A DNA stretch of 45,267 nucleotides from positions 1-45,267 of the forward strand of contig NZ_MDGL01000197.1 of assembly GCF_002742265.1 (NCBI RefSeq), in the 5' to 3' direction. Position numbers and translations under genes: made by a program. Below, piece by piece: positions 34,242 through 42,465 of this stretch. Numbering within the stretch: the stretch's first letter is position 1; each line of letters opens with the position of its first letter. The notes beneath the pieces are model-generated. The model ran no database searches, had not been told where the DNA came from, and saw only the letters and a list, made by a program, of their open reading frames with translations. Source of the stretch: Maribacter sp. 4G9. Lineage in GTDB: Bacteria > Bacteroidota > Bacteroidia > Flavobacteriales > Flavobacteriaceae.

Positions 34242-35867
34242 ATGTCTCCTAAATATCTGATTTCTGGATTAGTAGCTTTTTTCCTGTTTGGTTGTACCAA
34301 TAAGGAAAAGGAAGGCCAAAATATGGGTTCCCAAGATTTACCCAATATTGTTTGGTTGGTGGCGGAGGATCAATCTCCTGAATGGTTTCCCATGTATGGG
34401 GATTCCACGATTCCCTTGCCTAATTTGGAATCCCTTGCAGCCGATGGGGTGGTCTTTACCAATGCGGTAGCACCGGTTCCTGTGTGTGCCCCAGCCAGAA
34501 GTGCCATTATTACGGGCATGTATCCTACGACCTTGGGAACTCATAATATGAGAACGCATAAACCTTGGGCGCCGATCAATGAACCGTTATTGGACAGTCT
34601 GCCCAGTTACTCCCCAGTAGTTCCGGAAGGAGTTAAAATGTTTACGGAATACCTACGGAAAATAGGATATTACACGTCCAATGGCCCCAAAGAGGATTAT
34701 AATTTTGAAAAGACGGATGCGGCTTGGGATGAAAGTAGCAATAAGGCCCATTGGAGAAAACTGAAAAGGGACCAGCCATTTTTTGCCGTCTTCAATTATT
34801 CGGTTTGTCATGAGTCCCAAATTTGGGCCAGGGGCAAGGATTCCCTTTTTGTCGACCCAAATGCATTGAAAGTGCCACCCTACTTTCCGGATACCGATGT
34901 GGTACGTCATGACTTGGCCGTTAACTACAGCAATCTCAAAAGATTGGATAATCAGGCGGGAAAAATTTTAGACCAATTAAAGGAGGACGAACTTTATGAA
35001 AACACGATCATTTTCTTTTACGGGGACCATGGAGGACCCTTTCCACGTCATAAAAGGGCATTGTACGATACTGGGGTAAAAGTGCCTTTGATCATTAAAT
35101 TCCCTAAAAATAAAAATGCGGGTAGCTATGATGATCGTTTGATAAGTTTTATAGATTATGCCCCAACACTACTTTCGCTAGCAGGTATTGAACCGCCCAA
35201 GGTGATGCAGGGCGTGGCACAATTTGGGAAGTATGAGGTCAAAAGGAAACCCAAATATACGTTCCATACTTCGGATAGATTCGATGAGATTTATGACCGT
35301 TTAAGGGCGGTCCGTAGCAAGCGTTTCAAATATATCAAAAGCTATAACACCCAATTGAGTCATGCCTTACCAGTTTCGTATCGGGAGCAAATGCCTATGA
35401 TGCAAGAATTACGGAAACTATTTGATGCCGATAAATTAAACGAAGAGCAAGCGGCTTGGTTACAACCGAATAAACCTGAGGAAGAACTGTACGATTTGCA
35501 AAAAGATCCATACGAATTGAACAACCTGGCGGACCGTCCCGAAATGAAGGACACCCTAGTTTTTTATCGCAATATTTTGACCGACTGGATAAAGGATACC
35601 AAGGATTTAGGAGGGGTTCCTGAGCGCGACTTAATCAGAAACTGGCTTCCTAATGGAGAGATACAAAAATTACCGGCCTTGGAAGTTGAGGTACAGGATT
35701 CCGTAATCGAATTAATTTCACCTAAAAGGGATGCTACGATTGTTTGGAAAAGCCCGAAGGATTCCATTTGGAACGTCTACACACAGCCTTTGCCAACAGG
35801 AATGCCCATAGAAGCCAAGGCAGAACGAATTGGATATCAGGATAGTGAAATAATCAGTTTGGAATAG
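34242..35867 (+). CDS. Sulfatase (S1 family), lipoprotein, N-sulfoglucosamine sulfohydrolase-like
   Basis: The open frame extends up to 34176, inside a terminator, so ATG 34242 (MSPKYLISGLVAFFLFGC) is the likely start; it yields a lipoprotein signal with the lipobox cysteine near residue 18. The 541-residue product has the type I sulfatase signature CAPAR, with C82 as the residue to be converted to formylglycine, then metal ligands in GDHGGPF. NIVWLVAEDQSP opens the domain. The pattern resembles S1_8-type (heparan N-sulfatase-like) enzymes rather than classical arylsulfatases, but the substrate is uncertain. The needed maturase is not in this window. It is followed by a convergent gene. Confidence 0.9.
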   Translation: MSPKYLISGLVAFFLFGCTNKEKEGQNMGSQDLPNIVWLVAEDQSPEWFPMYGDSTIPLPNLESLAADGVVFTNAVAPVPVCAPARSAIITGMYPTTLGTHNMRTHKPWAPINEPLLDSLPSYSPVVPEGVKMFTEYLRKIGYYTSNGPKEDYNFEKTDAAWDESSNKAHWRKLKRDQPFFAVFNYSVCHESQIWARGKDSLFVDPNALKVPPYFPDTDVVRHDLAVNYSNLKRLDNQAGKILDQLKEDELYENTIIFFYGDHGGPFPRHKRALYDTGVKVPLIIKFPKNKNAGSYDDRLISFIDYAPTLLSLAGIEPPKVMQGVAQFGKYEVKRKPKYTFHTSDRFDEIYDRLRAVRSKRFKYIKSYNTQLSHALPVSYREQMPMMQELRKLFDADKLNEEQAAWLQPNKPEEELYDLQKDPYELNNLADRPEMKDTLVFYRNILTDWIKDTKDLGGVPERDLIRNWLPNGEIQKLPALEVEVQDSVIELISPKRDATIVWKSPKDSIWNVYTQPLPTGMPIEAKAERIGYQDSEIISLE

Positions 35868-35935
35868 AGGTTTTTACCTTAATTGGTACAAGTCTAGAAA
35901 GGAAAATATACCATAATCCATTCTTTTCGACCATA

Positions 35936-36949
35936 TTAATAAAGCCCAGCTTTCTGTAATGCCGAGCTAAGGACCAAAACAGAACTTTCAAAACTCTTTT
36001 TCAATAAGGTATCAACATCCATGGATTCCCAATAGCCCTTATTGAAAAGCTCTACCGAAAATGCACCTCTAAAACCGGCTTCATAAAGCTTTGGGACCAC
36101 ATAGTCAAAAGGACAAACCCCTTCTCCGGGTAGAACACGGTCTGCATCGGTCAATTTGTCGTACGTAGGTTCTGCCGGATAATCGTTCATGTGCATCACA
36201 GGTAATTTGGCCCCATTGAGCACATCAACGGTGTCCCAAGAGTTTCCACCTCGGTGTACGTGATAAAAATCCAAAAGTATGGAAGCTTTAGGGTGACCGG
36301 TTGCTATGACTATTTGTGCACAGTCCGAAATTTTACGAAGGGCACCCATGCCCCAAAGTTCAAGTACGGGAATGACACCCGTTTCTTCTTCCAAATCTAG
36401 GATAGCCTTATATCGGTCTGCATATTCCTGCATTTTTGATGGTTCCAGTCTTGAAAGTCCCATTATGGGGGCAGCGATATGGCTTCCACCCAAATCCTTG
36501 ATGATATTCATTTCCTCTCGGAGTTGATTGATGGCCTTTTCCCTTTTTTCGGGTTCATCGCTACACCATTCCGAAAAACCGATGATATTTTCCAGTTTAA
36601 GATTTCCCTCCTCTAACTTCCTTTTTAAGGATTCTGTACTTCCTCCTTGCTCTAGATAGGTCATGATGTCCCGCATCCAAAGTTCAATACCGTCGAACCC
36701 TGCTGCTGCAACCTTTTCAATTTGCACATCAACCGGTAACTTATAAGCCATTAGAGTTGAAGTATTTAGGCTTATCCTAAAGGGTAGCGTATGGGTTTGT
36801 TCCTCGGTTTTCAAAATGGATTTAGGTGCCTTTGTGAATCCCAAAGCCATACCCGATGTAGCCGAAACAGCAAATAAGGTTCCTGTTTTTAATAGGTTTC
36901 TTCGAGAAATATTTTTTGTTGACATATTTGGTGTATTAAGGGGTTGCAA
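35936..36949 (-). CDS. Tat-exported sugar phosphate isomerase/epimerase-family protein
   Basis: A 337-residue TIM-barrel protein with a twin-arginine signal (ISRRNLLKTGTLFAVSATSG). The start may be at 36949 (MQPL) or at codon 9 (MSTKNISRRN, 36925); the latter puts the twin arginines closer to the N-terminus. The barrel includes GFDGIELWMRDI, EEMNIIKDLGGSHIAAP, VLELWGMGA, LLDFYHVHRGG and LPGEGVCPFDYVVP. It lacks close similarity to the exported family member at 33324, so the two probably have different substrates. It lies 15 bp after the second sulfatase gene, in one operon. Confidence 0.85.
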   Translation of the reverse strand: MQPLNTPNMSTKNISRRNLLKTGTLFAVSATSGMALGFTKAPKSILKTEEQTHTLPFRISLNTSTLMAYKLPVDVQIEKVAAAGFDGIELWMRDIMTYLEQGGSTESLKRKLEEGNLKLENIIGFSEWCSDEPEKREKAINQLREEMNIIKDLGGSHIAAPIMGLSRLEPSKMQEYADRYKAILDLEEETGVIPVLELWGMGALRKISDCAQIVIATGHPKASILLDFYHVHRGGNSWDTVDVLNGAKLPVMHMNDYPAEPTYDKLTDADRVLPGEGVCPFDYVVPKLYEAGFRGAFSVELFNKGYWESMDVDTLLKKSFESSVLVLSSALQKAGLY

Positions 36950-36964
36950 AATATGAAAAAGGAA

Positions 36965-38740
36965 TCAGTCCACGCGCTCAAATTGTAGTAGACGGACCTC
37001 AGGGCCGTTACTTTTCATTTGGTTTGCCTTTAAAACAAGGGGTGTTCTTTTGGCATCAAGACTAATTATTCCCATATCTACGGGTTTAAAATCCTTAATG
37101 TAGGATTCCATGCGCACTACCCGGTCGTTTTCCATGCCTTCTAGCGGTGGGTCATGTGCCGTATCCAGTGTTTTGGTGAGGCTGTTTTTTCCTTGGCTTA
37201 AAATGAGCTCGATTCCCTCATTTTCATTCTTTAAGGTGTAATAGAGGGTTACCCTGTACTTTCCTTTTTGCAATACGTCCACATCCCAAAAAATGGAATC
37301 ATTGGCCTGGGTCCATTGGGTGAAAAAGGTGTTATTGGGAAAACGGTTACTGCGCTTTATTTTACCCGATGGAACTCCATCACGTGCAGGCAATTGGGTA
37401 AATTTGTACTTGGGATGTCCCAAGGTAAAAGGACGGGTATCCGATGTATTGGTTAACCGTGGGTATCGGGTCAACCACTTTTCCCGTTCTCGTATTAACG
37501 AGTCTTGCAGTCCTTGCAATTTATCCGAAACTTCTTGTTTTTGTTCAGGATCGCTATTCATTTCAAATAATCTGTCCTCATTGTCCAAGCGAAAATCTTG
37601 TGTCCTGAGACTGGTACGTCCTTCCCAATGGTTATAAATAATTCGGTCTTCAAAAGGAGCACTCGGGTCCTGAATCAAGGGAGCTAAATTTTTTCCATCC
37701 ATCTCCAAATCATTTTTCGGAATTTCCAAAAGACCAAGCAGGGTAGGGGTTATATCAATAGCTCCCCCAATGGTCTGTACCTCTGTTCCCATTTTTATGT
37801 GATCTTTCCATTGAATGAAAAAGGGTGCTTTGACGCCTCCTTCATCGGTAGAACCTTTTTTTCCTCGCATACCTCCATTCCATCGCCAGCCATTGGGTCC
37901 GTTGTCCGAAAGATAGATTACTATAGTATTTTCTTCTAAATCCAATCTTTCCAAGCTCTCTAGAATACGGCCTACATTATCATCGATATTTTCTACCATG
38001 GCCAAGGCCGCACGTGTAAACGGCAGATTTTCTTCCTCCGGATTTTGGTACATCATCTTTAGCTCTTTGTCCTTGAACTTGTTCCAATACCTATCCGGTA
38101 CTTGCATAGGACTATGAGGTGTATTGAATGGGAGATAAATAAAAAAAGGTCCCTCTTTGTAATCTTCCATAAATTGAATGGTGTGGTCGGTAAGGTCATC
38201 CGCTAAAAAACCGCTACCCTTAACGAGTTCGCCGTTGTGCTCCAATAGGGGACTAAAATAGTTGCCCCAGTGGCCCGAGGCGAATCCGTAGAACTCATCG
38301 AAACCTCTGGTATTGGGATGATAGGGAGGTTGCATACCGTTGTGCCATTTTCCAAAAGCAGCGGTTTGGTATCCATTGTCCTGGAGAATTTCCGCTATCG
38401 TTGGTACGCTAAAGTCCATGCGCTCCCCACCTGCAGAGGTACCATGCACGCCGAGACGGGTAAAATATTTTCCAGTTAATAGTTCGGCCCTGGTAGGGGA
38501 ACATACAGGTTGAACAAAGAAATTGGTAAACGACACCCCATTTTTGGCGATGCCATCGATATTTGGCGTGCTTAGATTCGTATTTCCATGAAAACTAAGG
38601 TCTCCCCATCCTTGATCATCGGCCATGATTAGCACAATGTTCGGTTTAACTTCATCATTTTTTTTTGCCTCTTGAATCTGTTCTTTGCAGGACCCTAAAA
38701 GTCCGAAACAGAAATACCAAATAATAATAATTGGACGCAT
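36965..38740 (-). CDS. Sulfatase (S1 family, arylsulfatase-like) with C-terminal beta-domain
   Basis: A 591-residue lipoprotein-like exported sulfatase: signal with lipobox cysteine near residue 18 (LLGSC), NIVLIMADDQGWGDL opening the alkaline-phosphatase fold, and CSPTR with C80 as the formylglycine precursor. GKWHNGMQPPYHP, HSPMQVPDRYW and IYLSDNGPNGW complete the active site. After about residue 430 a further beta-sandwich-like region (WDVDVLQKGKYRVTLYYT) may bind carbohydrate. Sulfatases of this type act on sulfated marine glycans or exolytically on sulfated sugars; the subfamily is not certain. First gene of the sulfatase-isomerase operon. Confidence 0.9.
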   Translation of the reverse strand: MRPIIIIWYFCFGLLGSCKEQIQEAKKNDEVKPNIVLIMADDQGWGDLSFHGNTNLSTPNIDGIAKNGVSFTNFFVQPVCSPTRAELLTGKYFTRLGVHGTSAGGERMDFSVPTIAEILQDNGYQTAAFGKWHNGMQPPYHPNTRGFDEFYGFASGHWGNYFSPLLEHNGELVKGSGFLADDLTDHTIQFMEDYKEGPFFIYLPFNTPHSPMQVPDRYWNKFKDKELKMMYQNPEEENLPFTRAALAMVENIDDNVGRILESLERLDLEENTIVIYLSDNGPNGWRWNGGMRGKKGSTDEGGVKAPFFIQWKDHIKMGTEVQTIGGAIDITPTLLGLLEIPKNDLEMDGKNLAPLIQDPSAPFEDRIIYNHWEGRTSLRTQDFRLDNEDRLFEMNSDPEQKQEVSDKLQGLQDSLIREREKWLTRYPRLTNTSDTRPFTLGHPKYKFTQLPARDGVPSGKIKRSNRFPNNTFFTQWTQANDSIFWDVDVLQKGKYRVTLYYTLKNENEGIELILSQGKNSLTKTLDTAHDPPLEGMENDRVVRMESYIKDFKPVDMGIISLDAKRTPLVLKANQMKSNGPEVRLLQFERVD

Positions 38741-38883
38741 ACATCAATTTTTTCATTCCTAGTTAGACAAGATTAAGATACCATTTATTAGATATAAGGT
38801 ATAAGGTACAATGTTCAAGGTACGAGTTATTTGAGATTAGATTCAATATGAAAAATTGGACATATAAAATGCTTATCACTAAC

Positions 38884-38908
38884 AACTAATAACTAATAAC
38901 TAATAACT
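38884..38908. repeat. Short tandem repeat AACTAAT
   Basis: Three perfect 7-bp AACTAAT units and a partial fourth (AACT) lie between the GH130-like and sulfatase genes, flanked by TTATCACTAA and TTATCACTTAA. It lies 6 bp beyond the stop of the GH130-like gene. Confidence 0.8.
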
Positions 38909-38913
38909 GTTTA

Positions 38914-40032
38914 TCACTTAATCGCTAATCCCACCATGGAATCGGCTGTTCCATAATATAAAAACCATTGGTCCTTAAAATAGACCAATCCTTGAATAAA
39001 AGTTGTCCCGGCCTTATATTGTCCGCTTACTTCATGGGGTAGACTTGGGCAAATAAAAGGGGTTTCCAGTCTGGAAATCATTTTGGATGGATTATCCTTG
39101 TCGAACAAGACTTGTCCGCCGCAGTAGGTGCCTTCCGGATATTTATCCGTTGCACCTTCCCCAGATAGGTTTTTCCCATTATATAACAATAGAATTCCAT
39201 TTTCCGTGTATAGCGCCGGAGGCCCCGGTTCCGTTAAATGGCTATCAAACTCGTTTAAAGTGGGTATAAAAACATGGAGCAGCTCCCCGTTTTCTTTCAG
39301 TAAGGGAGTCCAGTCGATTCCGTTTTCACTTTCTGCCAGGTTTACAAAAAGTTCCCCCCAATACATGAGGTATTTACCATTGAATTTTTTGGCAATCAAT
39401 CGGCCATCCGTCAATTCGGTAACCACGGAACCGGATTTACTCCAGATATCCAAGAATTTACCATCATAGGCTTTTTGAAAAATGGGCCCGTGGTTGGTCC
39501 AAGTTTTCAAGTCCTTTGAGGAAGCAACAGACAATCTTGCCACATCTTGGTTCCAACTGGTATAGTACATCAAGTAAGTGCCATCAGGGGTTTCAATAAT
39601 CCTGGGATCTTCCATTCCTCCTGGGTAATCCCATTCTTTGAATTCATCATCTTGTGGAAAAAAAACGGGTTCCGGATATTTGGTAAAGTCGATTCCGTTG
39701 GTGCTATAAGCCAAGCCTATCCGGGAAGTGCGCCCCCCGAGAATGGCATCGGGATTGTCCTCTGCCCTAAAAAGAAGGAAAACGGTATCGTTTCTAACAA
39801 TGGCACCCGGATTGAATACATCGGCTTTTTGCCATCGGACTTCATTACGGGTAATTGGGTCGATAAACGTATAGGTGGAATCTGGAACCATAATCGGATT
39901 TTTATCGGTCTTTTCAAAACCTAGCATCCATTTGGATACGGGTTCCGGTTCCTCTTGTTTAGTTTCGGTGGTTTTGTTTTTACAACAGGTTAGTAAAGTA
40001 AGCAGTACCACGGCGAGAATTCTTGAAGACAT
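38914..40032 (-). CDS. Lipoprotein glycosidase, GH130-like
   Basis: A 372-residue protein with a lipoprotein signal (LLTLLTCCKNK; lipobox cysteine near 16). The five-bladed beta-propeller resembles family GH130: FNPGAIVRNDTVFLLFRAED near the start, GMEDPRIIETPDGTYLMYYT with the EDPR motif whose aspartate is the catalytic acid, and the C-terminal hallmark LYYGTADSMVGLAI. GH130 enzymes are mannoside phosphorylases or hydrolases acting mostly on beta-mannosides. Export as a lipoprotein speaks for a hydrolase or another role, as phosphorolysis is normally cytoplasmic. It lies near the sulfatase gene on the same strand, with a 173-bp gap, and is divergent from the VanX-type gene. Confidence 0.82.
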   Translation of the reverse strand: MSSRILAVVLLTLLTCCKNKTTETKQEEPEPVSKWMLGFEKTDKNPIMVPDSTYTFIDPITRNEVRWQKADVFNPGAIVRNDTVFLLFRAEDNPDAILGGRTSRIGLAYSTNGIDFTKYPEPVFFPQDDEFKEWDYPGGMEDPRIIETPDGTYLMYYTSWNQDVARLSVASSKDLKTWTNHGPIFQKAYDGKFLDIWSKSGSVVTELTDGRLIAKKFNGKYLMYWGELFVNLAESENGIDWTPLLKENGELLHVFIPTLNEFDSHLTEPGPPALYTENGILLLYNGKNLSGEGATDKYPEGTYCGGQVLFDKDNPSKMISRLETPFICPSLPHEVSGQYKAGTTFIQGLVYFKDQWFLYYGTADSMVGLAIK

Positions 40033-40179
40033 GTTTTTGGTTTTTGTTTGACTGTGAGTTGTTAAGGTACTAATAATTCGATGTAGGCCGAAGGAACAAT
40101 TTGGAAATCGGTTTTGAATCCTTTGACCCTCTAGGAAGTTGATCTAAATAAATGTATTTTAAACGCCTCAAAACCGAAG

Positions 40180-40902
40180 ATGAAATATTTTTTTTACAGC
40201 TTTGTCCTACTCTCTTTTTTATCCTGTAAAAATGGTGTAAAGGCCGAAAAGGAAGAAACATCCAACATAGTGGAAAAGAAGGAGGAGAAGAAAATCTTCC
40301 AGGACGAAAAAACGGAATCTCCAAAAGTATATTTAAAGTCCTTTGATGGATTGGCGGATACCACCTTTATACGATTGGCGGATTACAGTGCAGATTTTGC
40401 ATATGATATGCGTTATGCCACGGAAAACAACTTTTTGAAGGCCAAAGTTTATGATTGTGCGGAATGCTACACAAGGGTTAAAACGGCCAAGGCTTTGATT
40501 GCCGCTAACAAGGACTTTATGGAAAAGGGCGTGAAAATAAAGTTTTACGATTGCTATCGGCCAAACTCCGTACAGTACAAAATGTGGAAGATTGTTCCCA
40601 ATCCCCAATATGTGGCGAATCCGGTAAAAGGATCCATCCATAACAAAGGAGGGGCTGTGGATATAACCTTGGTGAATATGGATGGTGAAGAACTGAACAT
40701 GGGTACCGATTTCGATTTTTTTGGGAAAAGGGCCTATCATGATACTTCGGATCTTCCCCAAGAAATATTGGACAACAGAAAATTATTAAAGGAAACGATG
40801 GAAAAACACGGATTTTGGTCTATACGGACCGAGTGGTGGCATTATAATCTTTCATCCGCATCCAACGAAAAAATAGCCGACTTTACATGGGACTGCGAAT
40901 AA
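40180..40902 (+). CDS. D-alanyl-D-alanine dipeptidase-type lipoprotein (peptidase M15D, VanX-like)
   Basis: A 240-residue protein with a lipobox (LLSFLSC, cysteine about 16), a charged linker and an M15D domain. Zinc and catalytic signatures are SIHNKGGAVD (His and Asp) and TEWWHYN (catalytic Glu and His), with FYDCYRP supplying the arginine. Relatives split D-Ala-D-Ala; in non-resistant bacteria they serve cell-wall turnover rather than vancomycin resistance. No vanHA genes are near, so resistance is not implied. The next gene probably starts 50 bp later. Confidence 0.9.
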   Translation: MKYFFYSFVLLSFLSCKNGVKAEKEETSNIVEKKEEKKIFQDEKTESPKVYLKSFDGLADTTFIRLADYSADFAYDMRYATENNFLKAKVYDCAECYTRVKTAKALIAANKDFMEKGVKIKFYDCYRPNSVQYKMWKIVPNPQYVANPVKGSIHNKGGAVDITLVNMDGEELNMGTDFDFFGKRAYHDTSDLPQEILDNRKLLKETMEKHGFWSIRTEWWHYNLSSASNEKIADFTWDCE

Positions 40903-40952
40903 ATAATTCTAAAAACTATTCGACAAGACGGACAATAATCAATTTTAAACAC

Positions 40953-41867
40953 ATGAAAAACATAACCTTTATCATCTTACTGATTATGGCCATAACAGTA
41001 CAATCACAAGACACCATAATGCCCTTATGGCCCGATGGCAAAATTCCGAATCAGCTAAAAACGGATGAAAAGGAAATCCATAAAAATGAAGGGATATTAA
41101 TAATCAGTAAGGTACAGAAACCTACCATTGAAGTGTATTTGCCTTCACAAAGGAATGCTACGGGAGAAGCTTTACTGATATTCCCAGGTGGGGGTTATGG
41201 TGTTTTGGCCTATGACTGGGAAGGTACTGATATCGCAAAATTCCTGAATAGTAAGGGAATCGCTGGCATCGTTGTTAAATATAGACTTCCATCTGATGCT
41301 ACCCAGACGGATAAGCAAAATGTTCCCCTAATAGATGCGCAAAGAGCCCTGCGACTTGTTCGTTCTAAGGCCGAAGGATGGAACATACAACCGGATAAAA
41401 TAGGCATAATAGGATTTTCTGCAGGAGGTCATTTGGCCTCTACCCTAGGGACACATTTCAACGAAAAAGTGTATGAACCTTTAGATAGTGCGGATAGTTT
41501 AAGTGCCAGACCAGATTTTATGGCGTTGGGGTATCCTGTGATTACTTTTGGATTGAACACCCACGGTGGATCTAGGAAAAACTTGATTGGAGAAAGTCCT
41601 TCAGAAGCTATGCTCGAACACTTTTCAAATGAAAAACAGGTAACTGCAAAAACACCTCCCACATTTTTAATGCATGCTACGGATGATGGGGCGGTACCTG
41701 TAGAAAACAGCTTACTGTTCTTTCAAGCCCTGAAGGATAACGGTGTTTCGGCTACCATGCATATCTATCCGAAAGGGGGACATGGTTTCTCCTTGGCCGG
41801 AAAGGATGAACACCTGAGAGGCTGGACGGAAAGAATGTTTGAATGGATAGAAAGCCTTCGCAAGTAA
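40953..41867 (+). CDS. Exported alpha/beta hydrolase (BD-FAE/acetyl-esterase-like)
   Basis: The open frame overlaps the VanX-type gene, but the ATG at 40953 gives a proper signal peptide (MKNITFIILLIMAITVQSQ). The 304-residue product has the esterase fold: oxyanion segment FPGGGYGVLAYDWEG, nucleophile motif GFSAGGH, acid-containing ATDDGAVP and a C-terminal GHGFSL histidine. It is in the group often annotated as acetyl-xylan esterase or endo-xylanase-linked lipase-like esterase, which fits the xylose genes and the SGNH esterase in this window. Substrate is not proven. Confidence 0.85.
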   Translation: MKNITFIILLIMAITVQSQDTIMPLWPDGKIPNQLKTDEKEIHKNEGILIISKVQKPTIEVYLPSQRNATGEALLIFPGGGYGVLAYDWEGTDIAKFLNSKGIAGIVVKYRLPSDATQTDKQNVPLIDAQRALRLVRSKAEGWNIQPDKIGIIGFSAGGHLASTLGTHFNEKVYEPLDSADSLSARPDFMALGYPVITFGLNTHGGSRKNLIGESPSEAMLEHFSNEKQVTAKTPPTFLMHATDDGAVPVENSLLFFQALKDNGVSATMHIYPKGGHGFSLAGKDEHLRGWTERMFEWIESLRK

Positions 41868-41906
41868 ATTTTATAAAAAGATAGGGGGTAATCTATTTTA
41901 CTTTTT

Positions 41907-41914
41907 TATTTTTG
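41907..41914 (+). promoter_or_regulatory. Bacteroidota-type -7 box before the tRNA-Pro 5'-end repeats
   Basis: TATTTTTG fits TAnnTTTG and is 11 bp before the first copy of the tRNA 5' end (41926). It may be the original tRNA-Pro promoter, now separated from the intact tRNA by repeat copies. Confidence 0.45.
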
Positions 41915-41925
41915 CCATCCGAATT

Positions 41926-42164
41926 CGGGATGTAGCCCTTCGACACTTCGTCTGCGCTCAGTGCAGGCGAGCTCAGGATAAACTGTACTACAGGTTGTTC
42001 TGGGGAGGTCTAAAAACTACGAGGCCAACACTTAGTTGGTCCTTATATTGAAGTTTCGGGATGTAGCCCTTCGACTACGCTCAGGATAAACTGCAGTACA
42101 GGATGTTCTGGGGAGGTCTAAAAACTACGAGGCCAACACTTAGTTGGTCCTTATATTGAAGTTT
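41926..42164 (+). repeat. Tandem duplication carrying tRNA-Pro 5' ends and dispersed repeat
   Basis: Two units precede the intact tRNA: 41926-42056 (131 bp) and 42057-42164 (108 bp). Each begins with the first bases of tRNA-Pro (CGGGATGTAGC), then the dispersed TTCGAC...GCTCAGGATAAACTG repeat, then a shared tail with a hairpin (GGCCAAC/GTTGGTCC) and TATATTGAAGTTT. The first unit is 23 bp longer because its dispersed-repeat part is expanded. The tRNA fragments stop after 11 bases and cannot be functional. Confidence 0.85.
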
Positions 42165-42241
<77 letters not shown>

Positions 42242-42264
42242 AACTATTTTCATATAGTTGCATG

Positions 42265-42298
42265 ACGTTGCAAATCACCTGATTTGCAACGTTTTATG
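42265..42298 (+). terminator. Hairpin terminator after tRNA-Pro
   Basis: ACGTTGCAAATCA (42265-42277) and TGATTTGCAACGT (42280-42292) form a perfect 13-bp inverted repeat, followed by a T-rich stretch. Confidence 0.88.
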
Positions 42299-42465
42299 TT
42301 TTTAGGGGTATCAAAAGAAACCCAAAGAAAGCATAAGAAAACACCGCGTTGGTGTCCTAATCGGGAATTGGAACCCATCTAATTTTTTGTACATTGAAGT
42401 AGCTTTAGAAGGTATTTAACCCTGTGTTTTTTGCCATTTTATTTATGAACTAAAAGCTATGTATT

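Noticed and set aside
40180-40902. Vancomycin resistance determinant (vanX)
   Set aside because: The M15D dipeptidase has a lipoprotein signal and no vanH, vanA or regulator genes are near. Cell-wall turnover is more likely.
23836-41867. A canonical polysaccharide utilisation locus
   Set aside because: No SusC/SusD-like pair, ECF sigma/anti-sigma pair or hybrid two-component system is present, although sulfatases and esterases are.
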